A stretch of DNA of 64,000 nt from an uncultured Butyrivibrio sp. (GCA_946536145.1 CAMNEA010000002.1:47650-111649); one strand, 5' to 3'; numbered from the stretch's first letter, positions 34,618-44,626 are shown. Numbers and translations: made by a program. Notes: generated by a model from the sequence alone, not told the origin.

Positions 34618-36081
34618 CTAGAAATTCATATAAACAAATTTTCTTATCTCATCCCCTGCGCCATACTCACCAAACACGAGAACAAGTGACAGTATCACCG
34701 AAAGCAGTACTATCCTTCTTGTGTCGCTTATTTTCTCATTCATTATCATCGGAGGGATGCTGTCTTTTGCAAAAGCAAATGCGTCAAATACGGCAATCGA
34801 GGTGATGCTTATAACAGCAATCCACCAGTCCATGGCGCTAAGGCCAAGCACGAGTCCATTTTCAGCAGATAGTCCCGTAAACACCCCATTGGCGCTAAGA
34901 CCCGGTATCATTCCCCTTATAAAACCTGCTGCTATGGTAAGCGAATCCGCCCTGAAGAATATCCACGCAATGGTCACCAGAAGGAAGGTGAGAGCTCGAC
35001 CCGTTTTGCCTCTCGTCAAAAATGACATCCGCGTCTTTTTAGTGAGCGCTGTTACAATATTAAAAGACGCATGGAGAAGCCCCCACACTATAAAACTAAG
35101 TCCCGCTCCGTGCCACATGCCGCATATCAGAAATACAACTATGGTATTTAAGTGTTTTCTAAAGCTCCCTTTCCTGTTGCCTCCAAGCGGAATGTATATA
35201 TAGTCCCTTAGGAAGCTGCTGAGCGTTATGTGCCATCTTCTCCAGAAATCAGTGATATTTTCAGCCATATAAGGTGTCTTGAAATTCTGGGTAAGGTCGA
35301 GCCCAAAAAGCTTGGAAATACCTATCGCCACATTGGTATACCCCGCAAAGTCGCAGTAGATCTGAATCGAATAGAGGAAGGCAGCAAGTATCAGCGCTGC
35401 GCTGCCCATGGAAGGGATTTCGGAATACGCTGCATCTACCGCTATTGCAACCTTGTCTGCCACCATGAGCTTCATCACAAGTCCCCACACAAAATAGGAA
35501 GCGGCCCATGTGATCCTCTTAAAGGAAAAGGTTCTGATATTGCCCTGAAACTTAAGCTGGGAAGTAAAATCCGGCGCCCTCTCGATAGGGCCGCTCATCC
35601 ACTTTGGAAACCACGTCATATATATGGCAAAGTCGATAAAGCTCTTTTCGGGAAGTATCCTTCCGCCCTGAAGGTCAAGTACATAGCTTATTGCCTGAAA
35701 GGTATAAAAAGAGAGGCCGATTGGAATGGCAATTCCAAACACGGTTCCGCTGACATTCATCCCAAGCTGAAGGGCTGCCCACGGAAGATACTTCCATCCA
35801 AAGAGAATGCCCGAAAGAAGGATTACCATAAAGACAGCAGCAGCCTTTCTCATGTCGCGGGATCTGCCAGAGGTATCTTCTCGATTAAAAAAGCACATCC
35901 CCGCGCCCCAGGTAAGGAACGTTATAAACAGGACGGTAACAAGCCCTGCGCATTCTCCTTCAATGCCGATATAAATGATACTGGATACAAGAAGTATGTA
36001 CCTTCGAAGCTTACCCGGAGAGAGGGCAAATACCGTAATAGTGATAAGTACAAAGCATATTGTAGTAAACTGTAAGAGCAT
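34618..36081 (-). CDS. MBOAT family membrane O-acyltransferase (AlgI/DltB-like)
   Basis: A protein of about 487 residues from the ATG at 36081, which has AAAGGAT upstream; the longer frame to 36129 runs through a terminator hairpin and is rejected. About ten or eleven membrane helices are present. Family motifs: F-W-R-R-W-H-I-T-L-S-S-F-L-R-D-Y-I-Y-I-P-L-G-G-N and C-G-M-W-H-G-A-G, with the catalytic His in M-W-H-G. It is followed directly by the SGNH protein. The pair would O-acylate (often acetylate) an extracellular polymer, possibly the glycan made by this locus. Confidence 0.92.
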   Translation of the reverse strand: MLLQFTTICFVLITITVFALSPGKLRRYILLVSSIIYIGIEGECAGLVTVLFITFLTWGAGMCFFNREDTSGRSRDMRKAAAVFMVILLSGILFGWKYLPWAALQLGMNVSGTVFGIAIPIGLSFYTFQAISYVLDLQGGRILPEKSFIDFAIYMTWFPKWMSGPIERAPDFTSQLKFQGNIRTFSFKRITWAASYFVWGLVMKLMVADKVAIAVDAAYSEIPSMGSAALILAAFLYSIQIYCDFAGYTNVAIGISKLFGLDLTQNFKTPYMAENITDFWRRWHITLSSFLRDYIYIPLGGNRKGSFRKHLNTIVVFLICGMWHGAGLSFIVWGLLHASFNIVTALTKKTRMSFLTRGKTGRALTFLLVTIAWIFFRADSLTIAAGFIRGMIPGLSANGVFTGLSAENGLVLGLSAMDWWIAVISITSIAVFDAFAFAKDSIPPMIMNEKISDTRRIVLLSVILSLVLVFGEYGAGDEIRKFVYMNF

Positions 36082-36101
36082 AAATAATCCTTTTTTAACA
36101 C

Positions 36102-36153
36102 AAAAAAAGGCAGAATATGAAAGAAGCATAAAATGCCTGTTTCATATTCTGCC
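36102..36153 (-). terminator. Strong terminator-shaped hairpin just upstream of the MBOAT gene
   Basis: Perfect 14-bp arms (36109-36122 and 36140-36153, GGCAGAATATGAAA and its complement) with an inner GCAT/ATGC stem, followed on the minus strand by TTTTTTT. It ends only about 20 bases before the MBOAT start, so either it ends the chemoreceptor transcript and leaves no room for an MBOAT promoter, or it is an attenuator in the MBOAT leader. Confidence 0.85.
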
Positions 36154-36302
36154 ACAAGTATACGTTTCTTTTCACAACCCGGATCACTCGCAAACTTAAT
36201 GGAAGCGACGTAAACCGCATCATAAAAGCATTGACTTTTCAGCCGTATAATGTCACAAATTCCTATTCAGTATATCCTTAATCAAAAAGTATTACAATAT
36301 CT

Positions 36303-37262
36303 TTATTTATCCATGACGATAGGCTCAATCTGGGATACGAGATTGTCGATATGCTCGAACACGCTGCTCTTGGTGGTTCCCAGGTTGTTGACTCTCTCAA
36401 GCTGTGTTACCAGATGGTCGTATTTCGTATTGATGTCATTGAAGCTGTCGCCAAGCCTTGAGAGTTCTCCCGATGCCATATTGGCAGTGTCATTTATCTC
36501 ATTCTGCACATCGTTGGCTCCGTTTGCGCTCTCAATGATCTCCTCAAAAGTGGCATTGGTCTCATCGACCTCGCGGATACTCCTGTCCATGGCATCAATC
36601 GAATTCTGCATGCTGACCGTGAGCTTCTCGCTCTCTGCTCCGGCTGCGTCAATGGATGTATTTACCTGAGCGATCATAGTCTTGATCTCGTCAGCAAGTT
36701 CTCTTACCTCTGTGGCAACAACCGCAAAGCCTTTACCTGCTTCGCCTGCCCTCGCAGCCTCTATTGAGGCATTCAGTGCCAGGAGGTTGGTCTGGGTAGC
36801 GATACCTATGATCTTCTTCATGTAATCGGAGATCTGGTCAACAGCGCTCTTGAAGTTCTCAAATCCCTGAGTCATCTCATCAAAGCTCTCTCTTACTTCA
36901 TTGGAGCTGGCCTTAAGTTCCCCCACCTTGTTCTGGGCATTCTCAACGCTGCTTATGATATTCTGTTTTACATTTTCAAACTTGCCGGCACTCTCGCTCA
37001 CAGCGTCGAACATCTCGCTGAAATTATCCAGCTGTCTTCGCATGTCATTATTGCTCTCAACAACAACCTGTACTGCCTCTCCCATGTCGTGGATCTCTTT
37101 GAGGGAATTCAGCTCGTTCTTCACAAGATCCTTCTGACAGTTTTTGATGGATCCGGCCAGGTAAATGAGCGCGTCAGCTTTTTCCTTGGGAATCTCAGCC
37201 GTGTCATTTGTCTGTACTACTTCAATTTCCCTGTCTTTCTTTTTCAAAAAATCTCCAAACAT
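36303..37262 (-). CDS. Soluble methyl-accepting chemotaxis protein
   Basis: A 319-residue cytosolic chemoreceptor with no membrane helix and no N-terminal sensor domain. The signalling tip reads [26 protein letters not shown](A), flanked by long coiled coils. It starts 12 bases after the FIST gene, so the FIST protein is a likely sensory partner. It would signal through CheA/CheW, which are not in the window. Confidence 0.93.
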   Translation of the reverse strand: MFGDFLKKKDREIEVVQTNDTAEIPKEKADALIYLAGSIKNCQKDLVKNELNSLKEIHDMGEAVQVVVESNNDMRRQLDNFSEMFDAVSESAGKFENVKQNIISSVENAQNKVGELKASSNEVRESFDEMTQGFENFKSAVDQISDYMKKIIGIATQTNLLALNASIEAARAGEAGKGFAVVATEVRELADEIKTMIAQVNTSIDAAGAESEKLTVSMQNSIDAMDRSIREVDETNATFEEIIESANGANDVQNEINDTANMASGELSRLGDSFNDINTKYDHLVTQLERVNNLGTTKSSVFEHIDNLVSQIEPIVMDK

Positions 37263-37274
37263 ATCTGTTCTCCC

Positions 37275-38330
37275 TTATTCGAATACGATGCAGGTCATGG
37301 TCTGATTTACAAACTGCGAATTATAGTGTTCTCCGAAACCGATAAGTCCGCATGATGGTCCGATCTGTCCTATCTTTTCAAGATACGGATTCATCTCGCC
37401 TCTTTCCTTTAATACCAGATATCTGAATATGCAGTTCACGGAAAAGATAGCCGAAACCCTATTGAAATCACTTCTAATACTGCGAACTGTATTCTCCGCC
37501 ACTTCCATCGGATCTCTCATCTCAAGGAGCGTAAGTATATCAGAGTCATTTATCTGCCTGTAAAGAATAAGTCCGGTGTCCTTGACATCCTTGATAGAGG
37601 CAATGCACACATCATCCCCGATCATCTTGCCGAACGGATTCTTGAAGGTCTGGTTCACGATATCCCTCTCGGCACAGCCGGTGAGTTCCATATATACCTG
37701 TTTGGCAGACCTGCCGTTAAGCTCTCCAAGGTAGTATTTGGTCTTGTCTGTCCTTGATGCAATGAGCTGCCTGTTATCCTTTGGCGCATAGATGTTTTCC
37801 TTATAGGCCTTTACTTTGCCGCCCTCATTTTTAACAACGGCATAGACCATCGCATCTTCATAGATCCTGCCGCACACTGATACCTTTCCGCCGTCTCCGG
37901 TTGCTCCCATTACCTGAAGATTGTATTTGTCTATCAGTGCGCTCAGCGTAGTCATAACCGCCGCGTCATTGGCAGCACAAAAATCTATGATAGCTGTGTT
38001 GTCTTTGCCGGGCTTGATATTCTCAAGATCCTCTTTCATGCGGTCAATGTATCTTGCCGGCATGGTAGAGACCTTCTCAAGTACATTCACCGCAACCTTT
38101 ACCCCCTCGGTAAAAGCCGCAACAACAACTCCGGTTTCACAGATACTTCTGTCATATCCCATGGCAATGCATCCTATACTCGGCACGCCCGGATACAGCT
38201 GCTCAAGTTTTTCAACATTGCCTTCAAAAGACTTTTTGTCGCTCATCATGATGATGAGTTTTGGTGATGACAGCCCCTTTAATGCCTCTTCAATATTGCC
38301 ACCTGGATTCTTTGCGTTAAACATTTTCAT
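37275..38330 (-). CDS. FIST-domain sensory protein
   Basis: About 351 residues from the ATG at 38330 (AGAGAGGTG upstream); the frame stays open to 38393 but without a ribosome site. The N-terminal FIST domain holds G-C-I-A-M-G-Y-D near 53 and G-A-T-G-D-G-G-K in the middle, and the C-terminal FIST_C part ends with P-Y-L-E-K-I-G-Q-I-G-P-S-C-G-L-I-G-F-G-E and a final T-C-I-V-F. FIST domains are thought to bind small ligands such as amino acids and are linked to signal-transduction outputs. It has no membrane segment. With the MCP it forms a two-gene sensory unit. Confidence 0.87.
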   Translation of the reverse strand: MKMFNAKNPGGNIEEALKGLSSPKLIIMMSDKKSFEGNVEKLEQLYPGVPSIGCIAMGYDRSICETGVVVAAFTEGVKVAVNVLEKVSTMPARYIDRMKEDLENIKPGKDNTAIIDFCAANDAAVMTTLSALIDKYNLQVMGATGDGGKVSVCGRIYEDAMVYAVVKNEGGKVKAYKENIYAPKDNRQLIASRTDKTKYYLGELNGRSAKQVYMELTGCAERDIVNQTFKNPFGKMIGDDVCIASIKDVKDTGLILYRQINDSDILTLLEMRDPMEVAENTVRSIRSDFNRVSAIFSVNCIFRYLVLKERGEMNPYLEKIGQIGPSCGLIGFGEHYNSQFVNQTMTCIVFE

Positions 38331-38459
38331 AAGAATGCACCTCTCTGAAAAAAATAATGCCCACGTATCTACTTTATCAGTAAATATAGGCATTAGGCAA
38401 TTATATCTGTCGTAATAAAGATAAAAATTCTCTAAAATTCAGAAACTCTATTTTATAAA

Positions 38460-40112
38460 TCACATTATAACTTCAGTGATAAGGACGATCACTACAGGGG
38501 TTTTTCCAGTCTTTTGCTGTATAAGTTCTTCAGCCGCATCTTTTACGCTGCACTTCATCCGCTCGTCCCTGACTCCCTGAGCGATGCACCTTGATATCTC
38601 ACAGGAGACGGCACTGTCCAGATCACGTCTTATCGCAGCAAAGCTCTTTTCATCAAGAAATCCTCTGCTGGTCATAGTAACCCCCGACACAAGTCGCCCC
38701 GATTTCCCATCGACGCACATCTCTATCACCACCACTCCGGACTCTGAAAGCTGCTGCCTGCCACGGATTATCGACGTGTCGATACGGCTCTTTTCATATC
38801 CGTCTATGAGTATCTCATCAAGATCAAGCTTTCCTGAAATTCTCACACTGTCTTTTTCAAATTCGATTATCTCACCATTGTCAGCAAGGACAATATTGTC
38901 AGGAGATATTCCGACCTCCGACGCTATGCGCTTGACTTCTCGTCTGTATCTGTACTCTCCGTGGGCAGGTATGACATACCCCGGGTGCAGTATGGTAAAA
39001 AGGAGCTTGAGTTCCTCAGCGCACGCGTGTCCCGTCGCATGAAGATCCTGGAACTCAACCCTTGCGCCCTGCTCCTCAAGACTGTTCAATGTTCTGTTGA
39101 ACTCGACCTCATTGCCGTGGATGGTGATGGAACTAAACAGGACCACATCTCCTTCCCTTATGCTGATCCTTGGGTGGCTCCCTGCCGCAATCTCTGAAAT
39201 ACACTGCACAGACCTTCCGTGGTCACCCGTAGTCAGGAAAATAACTTCTCCGTCATCCATCTCATCAAGGCTGTCCGCATCCACAATAAGCCCCTCCGGA
39301 ATGCTTACATACCCAAGCTTTATAGAAGCTGTAAGGACTTCCAGCATGAGTTCACCCTCAAGCGCGATCTTCCTTGAATATTTCTGCGCGAGATTGATTA
39401 TCTGCTGGATACGATCCATGTTGGTGGCGAACGTCACAATTATGAGCCTGCCACTGCTGTACATGTTGAAAAACCTGTCAAGCTGCTCATATACATAAAG
39501 CTCCGACCTTGAAAATCCCTCCATCATGGCATTGGTGCTGTCGGACAAAACCGCCAGCACTCCTTTTGTCCCCAGCGCAGAAAGCCTTGCTATATCGCCG
39601 ATCCTCCCCACCACCGGAGTCATGTCCAGCTTAAAGTCACCGGTGCAGATAATGACTCCCGCCGGTGTGTACACTGCAAGCATGGCAGAATCAGGGATAC
39701 TGTGGTTTGTTTTTATAAACTCTACCCTGAATTCACCTGCCACGATCGTGCTGCCCATCTTTATAGCCCTGGTCTTTATTCCCTTGATCCCGAAGGATTT
39801 AAACTTTTTCTCTGCCATGGCTATTGTCAGGGGAGTGCCGTAAATTGGCGCCTTAAGGTCTTCGGCTATATACGGCAGCGCTCCGATATGGTCTTCATGA
39901 CCATGCGTCAGCACTATTCCCTTAAATCTGTCAATATTCTCCCTGATATATGACACATCGGGGATCATGGCCGCAACGCCCGGCATATTGTCGGGAGGAA
40001 AAGACGCGCCGCAGTCAATTGCTATTATGCTGTTCTTTGACTCAATCAGAGTCATATTCATACCGATCTTGTCAAAACCGCCGAGCGGAATTATCCTGAC
40101 ACAATCTTTCAT
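38460..40112 (-). CDS. rnj: Ribonuclease J
   Basis: A 550-residue metallo-beta-lactamase/beta-CASP ribonuclease with 5'-exo and endo activity. The zinc motif L-T-H-G-H-E-D-H-I-G-A is at 69-79, with T-G-D-F-K-L-D, a beta-CASP segment with S-D-S-T-N-A, T-T-G-D-H-G-R and A-T-G-H-A, then P-A-H-G-E-Y. The C-terminal domain is present. It stands between the two halves of the glycan cluster, after a 207-base nested inverted repeat, and before the FIST gene. Firmicutes usually have two RNase J proteins; which one this is cannot be told. Confidence 0.94.
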   Translation of the reverse strand: MKDCVRIIPLGGFDKIGMNMTLIESKNSIIAIDCGASFPPDNMPGVAAMIPDVSYIRENIDRFKGIVLTHGHEDHIGALPYIAEDLKAPIYGTPLTIAMAEKKFKSFGIKGIKTRAIKMGSTIVAGEFRVEFIKTNHSIPDSAMLAVYTPAGVIICTGDFKLDMTPVVGRIGDIARLSALGTKGVLAVLSDSTNAMMEGFSRSELYVYEQLDRFFNMYSSGRLIIVTFATNMDRIQQIINLAQKYSRKIALEGELMLEVLTASIKLGYVSIPEGLIVDADSLDEMDDGEVIFLTTGDHGRSVQCISEIAAGSHPRISIREGDVVLFSSITIHGNEVEFNRTLNSLEEQGARVEFQDLHATGHACAEELKLLFTILHPGYVIPAHGEYRYRREVKRIASEVGISPDNIVLADNGEIIEFEKDSVRISGKLDLDEILIDGYEKSRIDTSIIRGRQQLSESGVVVIEMCVDGKSGRLVSGVTMTSRGFLDEKSFAAIRRDLDSAVSCEISRCIAQGVRDERMKCSVKDAAEELIQQKTGKTPVVIVLITEVIM

Positions 40113-40136
40113 AGCTGTCCTCGTTTATCTTAATAA

Positions 40137-40343
40137 GTCGCCCGCCAGGAGAGTGCCTGCATCAGCACGGGCTGTATATTTTGTACAAGTCAGCTGAGCG
40201 GGCATATCGTTCTCGTCGGTACTTGGCGGCGTATTTTGACGCCTTAGTACCGCTACGAAGAACGACTGAGCGCAAGCGTCCCCGAAGCTGATTGTACAAA
40301 ATATACAGCCCGTGCTGACGCAGGCGCTCTCCTGGCGGGCGAC
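40137..40343. repeat. Nested inverted repeat between the two-domain GT2 gene and rnj
   Basis: Outer arms of about 59 bases (40137-40195 and 40286-40343) match apart from two substitutions and a one-base gap. An inner palindrome (from GTTCTCGT around 40209 to GAAGAAC near 40263) contains GGTACT and AGTACC arms around a GCGGCG/ACGCC core. No U-run follows on the minus strand. It lies in the 5' region of rnj. Confidence 0.85.
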
Positions 40344-40349
40344 TCATCT

Positions 40350-42413
40350 TTACTGAACTCTAAGGCTTGAGTAGCCCTCAACGTTGAGGCTGTAGTCGCT
40401 GCGATCTAAGGAGAAGTTTGGATTGTAGTACGGGTCTCCCTTTGCAAGGACATCCTTCCACTTTGTCCTGAAGTGCTCGGATTCCTTCTCATAGCGCTCT
40501 GCATTTTTGCCCTCGAGGTCAAGTCCTCTCGAGAGCGACTCATAGTGGTAGAGCTCCGCAAACGGGGTAAAGACGTTGAGGTATCCCTTCTCCCGCAGCT
40601 TAAGGCAGAAATCCACGTCGTTGAGGCTCACTGCAAATCCTGTGTCAAAGCCTCCAACCTCGTCATATTTGGCCCTTGATACCATGAGGCAGGCGCCTGT
40701 GACCGCGCTGACATCCTGCGCGTAGCAAAGGCGTCCCATATAGCCCAGGTTCATGCCCGCCTGTCCGTAGTGGGAGTGGCCGGCTGTCCTGTGAGCTCCA
40801 AGTCCAAGTACTACACCTGCGTGCTGGATCTTTCTGTCCGGGAAGTAGAGCTTGGCTCCGACTGCGCCCACGTCAGCTCTCTGGGCGTACATCAGAAGCT
40901 CCTCCATCCAGTTGACGGTAATGACCTGAGTGTCATTATTCAAAAGGATAATATATTCTCCGGTGGACATCGACACACCGTAGTTTACTACAGCCGAGTA
41001 GTTGAAGGGAAGCTTTGAGGAAGCAGGTTTTCCGGACGCTTTTTCAGCAACATGGGCGTTGTAGTCCACAACCTTGACAACTTCCTTGAGGTTGCCGTTT
41101 TTAAGCTCCTCGTAGTAGCTCTTTATCTCCGATCCCGTCGAATTGTTCTCGACGACGATGATCTCATAGTTGTCGTATACCGATTTCTCATAGATAGAAT
41201 CTATGCAGCGCCTAAGGTCCTCAGCGTGCTCACAGTTTGGGATCACAATGGATATCTTAGGCGTTCCCTGAACCTCATAGGTTATCTTGAATATGGTCTC
41301 AAAGGCCCTCGTGCTGGTGATCTTGAAGTGATCGTACCCGTGGCGGCGAAGATGATCGGCAACAGCTCCCTTGGCAGCGTCGATGGCATAGGGCTTGGCG
41401 CTTATATCCGAAGCTACAGAACCAGCATGGGATCTCCAGTAGTATAGGAGCTTGGGCACATGTACGATGTGCTGCGCCCTGTCGGTAAGGCGGAGGATCA
41501 TGTCGTGGTCCTGGCTTCCGTCAAACTTGGTCCTGAAGAGCTCAGTGCCGTCAAGAAGAGACCTCTTAAACACGCTGAAGTGGCAGATATAGTTGTTGGC
41601 ACGAAGGTTATCGATAGCATAGTCCGGCTTGAAGTGCATGGTTATCATCCTGTTGATGTCATCGCCCTTAAAGGTCGTCTCATCGCAGTAGATATAATCA
41701 GCATTCTCCTCGTTTATTGCCTTCACATACCAGTAGAGCACCTCAGGATGGAGTATGTCATCGTGATCGAAAAGACCTATGTACTCGCCGTCAGCCAGCT
41801 CCAGACAGTGGTTGGTGTTGCCTGAGATGCCTTCATTGCGCTCAAGCTTCTGATACCTGATCCGGCAGCCGGTTCCTCTTGCATTTGCCCTTAGATCCTT
41901 GCAGTACTCAGAAACTATGGCCGATACCTGACCGATGTGTTCAGCATCCGACCCATCCGCAAGGCACAGCTGCCAGTTGTGATAGGTCTGGGCAAGAACC
42001 GACTCTATCATGTCCCTAAGGAACTTCTCGGGAGTATTGTAGAGCGGTACAAGTATGGAGATGAGAGGTGTCTTCTCAAACGCAGCATTCTCCTGCTGCT
42101 TTCTCGTCTCCTCGGAAGGAAAGCTCTCAGTGCCGTAGTGCGTCATGGCTTTCTTCTCGATCTGCTTGTATTTGATCTTGGCGATCACACCCTTTAGTGA
42201 ACCCTGGTTTCTTAAGCGGTCTCTCTGTCTGATGACCCAGTGCATGGCATTCCTTGCCGGGGTCGATGCCTTCCAGATCGGGTTGTTCTTGATGCGGTTT
42301 AATTTAAACTCCAGCTCCTGGTTCTTGTCCTCAAGTTCGGCGATACGGCCCGCCAGATCCGCAGTCTTTAATTTTTCCCGCTCATAGGCGGCTTTATAAT
42401 CGATTTCTGACAT
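40350..42413 (-). CDS. Two-domain GT2 glycosyltransferase
   Basis: A 687-residue enzyme with an N-terminal coiled coil (about 8-40) leading to N-N-P-I-W-K-A-S-T-P-A-R, then two GT2 domains. The first (about 115-330) has L-I-S-I-L-V-P-L-Y-N-T-P and G-L-F-D-H-D-D-I; the second (about 385-640) has K-I-S-I-V-I-P-N-C, V-V-E-N-N-S and I-L-L-N-N-D-T-Q-V. Such tandem enzymes often add two alternating linkages of a repeating polymer. A ribosome site is close to the ATG. It follows the 706-residue GT2 gene after an 86-base gap that carries only two copies of GTGCGTTCGAC. Confidence 0.9.
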   Translation of the reverse strand: MSEIDYKAAYEREKLKTADLAGRIAELEDKNQELEFKLNRIKNNPIWKASTPARNAMHWVIRQRDRLRNQGSLKGVIAKIKYKQIEKKAMTHYGTESFPSEETRKQQENAAFEKTPLISILVPLYNTPEKFLRDMIESVLAQTYHNWQLCLADGSDAEHIGQVSAIVSEYCKDLRANARGTGCRIRYQKLERNEGISGNTNHCLELADGEYIGLFDHDDILHPEVLYWYVKAINEENADYIYCDETTFKGDDINRMITMHFKPDYAIDNLRANNYICHFSVFKRSLLDGTELFRTKFDGSQDHDMILRLTDRAQHIVHVPKLLYYWRSHAGSVASDISAKPYAIDAAKGAVADHLRRHGYDHFKITSTRAFETIFKITYEVQGTPKISIVIPNCEHAEDLRRCIDSIYEKSVYDNYEIIVVENNSTGSEIKSYYEELKNGNLKEVVKVVDYNAHVAEKASGKPASSKLPFNYSAVVNYGVSMSTGEYIILLNNDTQVITVNWMEELLMYAQRADVGAVGAKLYFPDRKIQHAGVVLGLGAHRTAGHSHYGQAGMNLGYMGRLCYAQDVSAVTGACLMVSRAKYDEVGGFDTGFAVSLNDVDFCLKLREKGYLNVFTPFAELYHYESLSRGLDLEGKNAERYEKESEHFRTKWKDVLAKGDPYYNPNFSLDRSDYSLNVEGYSSLRVQ

Positions 42414-42499
42414 ATATTATTCCTTTTGTGCGTTCGACGATTTGTTGTGCGTTCGACATATACTTAAAACACTGATTGCTCCGCTGCAAGCAAGGCCAT

Positions 42500-44620
42500 T
42501 CATAACCTTGAATCCCTTATTTTAAGTATGTTTGGGACCCAGTTGACCAGCTTCAGGCGGCTGGTCTTGTCTATGGCAAGCATGCCGATCTGATAGTAGC
42601 CGGTGGGAAGAAGTCCCTTCTCGATCCTTAGTTTGTAGCCTGTCAGGTCCACATTTTTCTGATCTCCGAGCCTGACTTTGATATCAGGTCTGTACCAAAC
42701 GTAAGGGTCGAAACTGTAGACCTTGGATCCCACGGGACCTGCGCCCGACTCAAAGCGCTCGACCTGCCTGAGCAGCAATTTCTTTTCAAATAATGCGTTG
42801 TCCGAACCTATTACAAAACTGTAGCCCTTGAGGAAATATCCATGGGCGCAGCCTGTTGCGGTCACGCCGTAGAGCCAGTTGTCCATGGTACCATTGTACT
42901 CGCAGCCCACCCTCAGGCACTGATCCTCCCTGGCGCCCCGGATCCCCTTCTCATGAATGGTCACAGCGGAGAACGGCAGATCAGATACCGGTGTGTAGTC
43001 CTCTCTCGGTATGATGGCAGATATGGTTTCATCCTCGGTAAGATGCGGACTGTAGAACGGATCTATATTGTACAGATGGGCGTGCCTAGTCATCAGAAGG
43101 TCTCCCTCCGCAGCAAGCCGCTCCATCTTTTTGGGATCGAGATTGTCAAGTCCCCTCGTCAGAGACTCATGATGGTAAAGATATGTATGATTGCAGCACA
43201 CATTGTAGTAGCCCATCTCATGGAAGTTGTAACAAAGATCCACGTCGTTGAAGGCAACCTTGAGCTCCTCGCAAAAGCCACCGGCATCGTTAAACTTCTT
43301 GCGGCTGACAAGGAGGCATGCTGCAGTTGAGCCTATTGTGTTGTGTATGCCTCTGTTATAACCAAAATAGTGGTTCTTGCCATCGTGCATCTTCTGGAGC
43401 TTGTGAACAGGTCCCCTTCTTACATTGGCAATACCCGCATGCTGGATGAGGTCAGAGTCCGGGTAGATCAGCTTGATGCCTACGACTCCGACATGCTTTA
43501 GCTGTGCCTGGGAGAGCATCTCCCTGAGCCACCCCTCTTTGGTGCACTCTATGTCATCGTTCATGAAAAGAAGATACTCACCCGTAGAGCTCTTGGCTCC
43601 CAGGTTACACATGGCTGAAAAATTGAAATCCTGAAGTCTGTAGATATAGTTGATCTTGGTAAGCCCGTTCTTTCTGGGTGCACGGGATGCGTAGACTCCG
43701 TACTTCACCCTGTTGGCGGCACTGCTTCCGTTGTCGACGATGACAATTTCAAATCTGATGTTCTCATCGCCGCAGGTCTCAATTATTGAATTCAGGCACT
43801 GCTGCAGAATCTCAGGGTGATCCTTGGAGGGAATTATGATGCTGACAGTTGCAGGCTTAAGAAGCATATGCCTTGACGAATGAAAGCTCCTTCCATAGAA
43901 CACTTCCTGCTCAGGACTGCGGTGAAAGAGCACTTCCTTTATGTGACCTATCGGGAACTCAAGTCCTGTTCTTTTCCCAAAGGCATGCTCATGTATTGCA
44001 AGCATGCAAAAAAGCACATCCGCTGACAAAAGAGATGCTTCAAGTCCCGTCTGCTCAACAGATCCGCGCTTTCCCGCGGTTCCCCCAAGCATCCTGACCG
44101 CATTGTCATATTCGACTGCACAGCCGTGCAGCGCAGTTGCCCTGCATGCAAAGAAACTTCCGATGTAAAAAGCATTGAGATAAGAGTCGGGAGACCAGTC
44201 CGGCTTAAAATACGGGTGAATATACTTGCCGCCCGTAGAAAGTTCATCCTCGTCTGCGTAGACAACGTTATGCTCGGGATGCGCGATAAAATACTGCTTA
44301 ATGACCTCCTGGGCTCTTCTTGCAAGCTTGCCCTTAGGGCTCACAAAGAGGTATACGACGTTCTCATCCCCCTTGGCATCTTGTACCTCCCATACCTTGC
44401 CATAGGGAATCACCTTCACTGTAGGCGCCGGAAGGCTGTAGGGAACCACTTCACCGCTCTGAGTAGTCCTGTACATGACAGGCGGGGCAGCCTGCGCCAC
44501 AGGTCCTTTTTCCGCAGTATGCTGCCACTTGTCGTAGGCAGATGACTTTACACTAAGGATCCTGTTGTATTTTGTTGTCTGCTTTTTGACCAGCGCTGTC
44601 TTGACCAGCTCTTTTAACAT
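42500..44620 (-). CDS. GT2 glycosyltransferase with N- and C-terminal extra domains
   Basis: A 706-residue protein. The N-terminal 250 residues have GT2-like traces (V-V-Y-A-D-E-D-E-L-S, Y-F-K-P-D-W-S-P-D) and may be a worn transferase domain. A full GT2 domain follows from about 252 (V-S-I-I-I-P-S-K-D-H, V-D-N-G-S, F-M-N-D-D-I, F-N-D-V-D-L-C). The last 160 residues look like a beta-sandwich (G-S-K-V-Y-S-F-D-P-Y-V-W-Y) of unknown role, perhaps glycan binding. AAGGGGAT precedes the ATG, 6 bases after the methyltransferase stop. Confidence 0.87.
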   Translation of the reverse strand: MLKELVKTALVKKQTTKYNRILSVKSSAYDKWQHTAEKGPVAQAAPPVMYRTTQSGEVVPYSLPAPTVKVIPYGKVWEVQDAKGDENVVYLFVSPKGKLARRAQEVIKQYFIAHPEHNVVYADEDELSTGGKYIHPYFKPDWSPDSYLNAFYIGSFFACRATALHGCAVEYDNAVRMLGGTAGKRGSVEQTGLEASLLSADVLFCMLAIHEHAFGKRTGLEFPIGHIKEVLFHRSPEQEVFYGRSFHSSRHMLLKPATVSIIIPSKDHPEILQQCLNSIIETCGDENIRFEIVIVDNGSSAANRVKYGVYASRAPRKNGLTKINYIYRLQDFNFSAMCNLGAKSSTGEYLLFMNDDIECTKEGWLREMLSQAQLKHVGVVGIKLIYPDSDLIQHAGIANVRRGPVHKLQKMHDGKNHYFGYNRGIHNTIGSTAACLLVSRKKFNDAGGFCEELKVAFNDVDLCYNFHEMGYYNVCCNHTYLYHHESLTRGLDNLDPKKMERLAAEGDLLMTRHAHLYNIDPFYSPHLTEDETISAIIPREDYTPVSDLPFSAVTIHEKGIRGAREDQCLRVGCEYNGTMDNWLYGVTATGCAHGYFLKGYSFVIGSDNALFEKKLLLRQVERFESGAGPVGSKVYSFDPYVWYRPDIKVRLGDQKNVDLTGYKLRIEKGLLPTGYYQIGMLAIDKTSRLKLVNWVPNILKIRDSRL

Positions 44621-44626
44621 ATCCCC

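Noticed and set aside
38331..38459. Sigma-28 (flagellar) promoter for the FIST-MCP pair.
   Set aside because: An ACTGATAA box is present, but no TAAA-type -35 lies at the right distance. A TTTTTA-16-TATAAT match is no stronger, so neither is listed.
40162..40347. 61-codon frame on the minus strand between rnj and the GT2 gene.
   Set aside because: It lies wholly in the nested inverted repeat and has no ribosome site.
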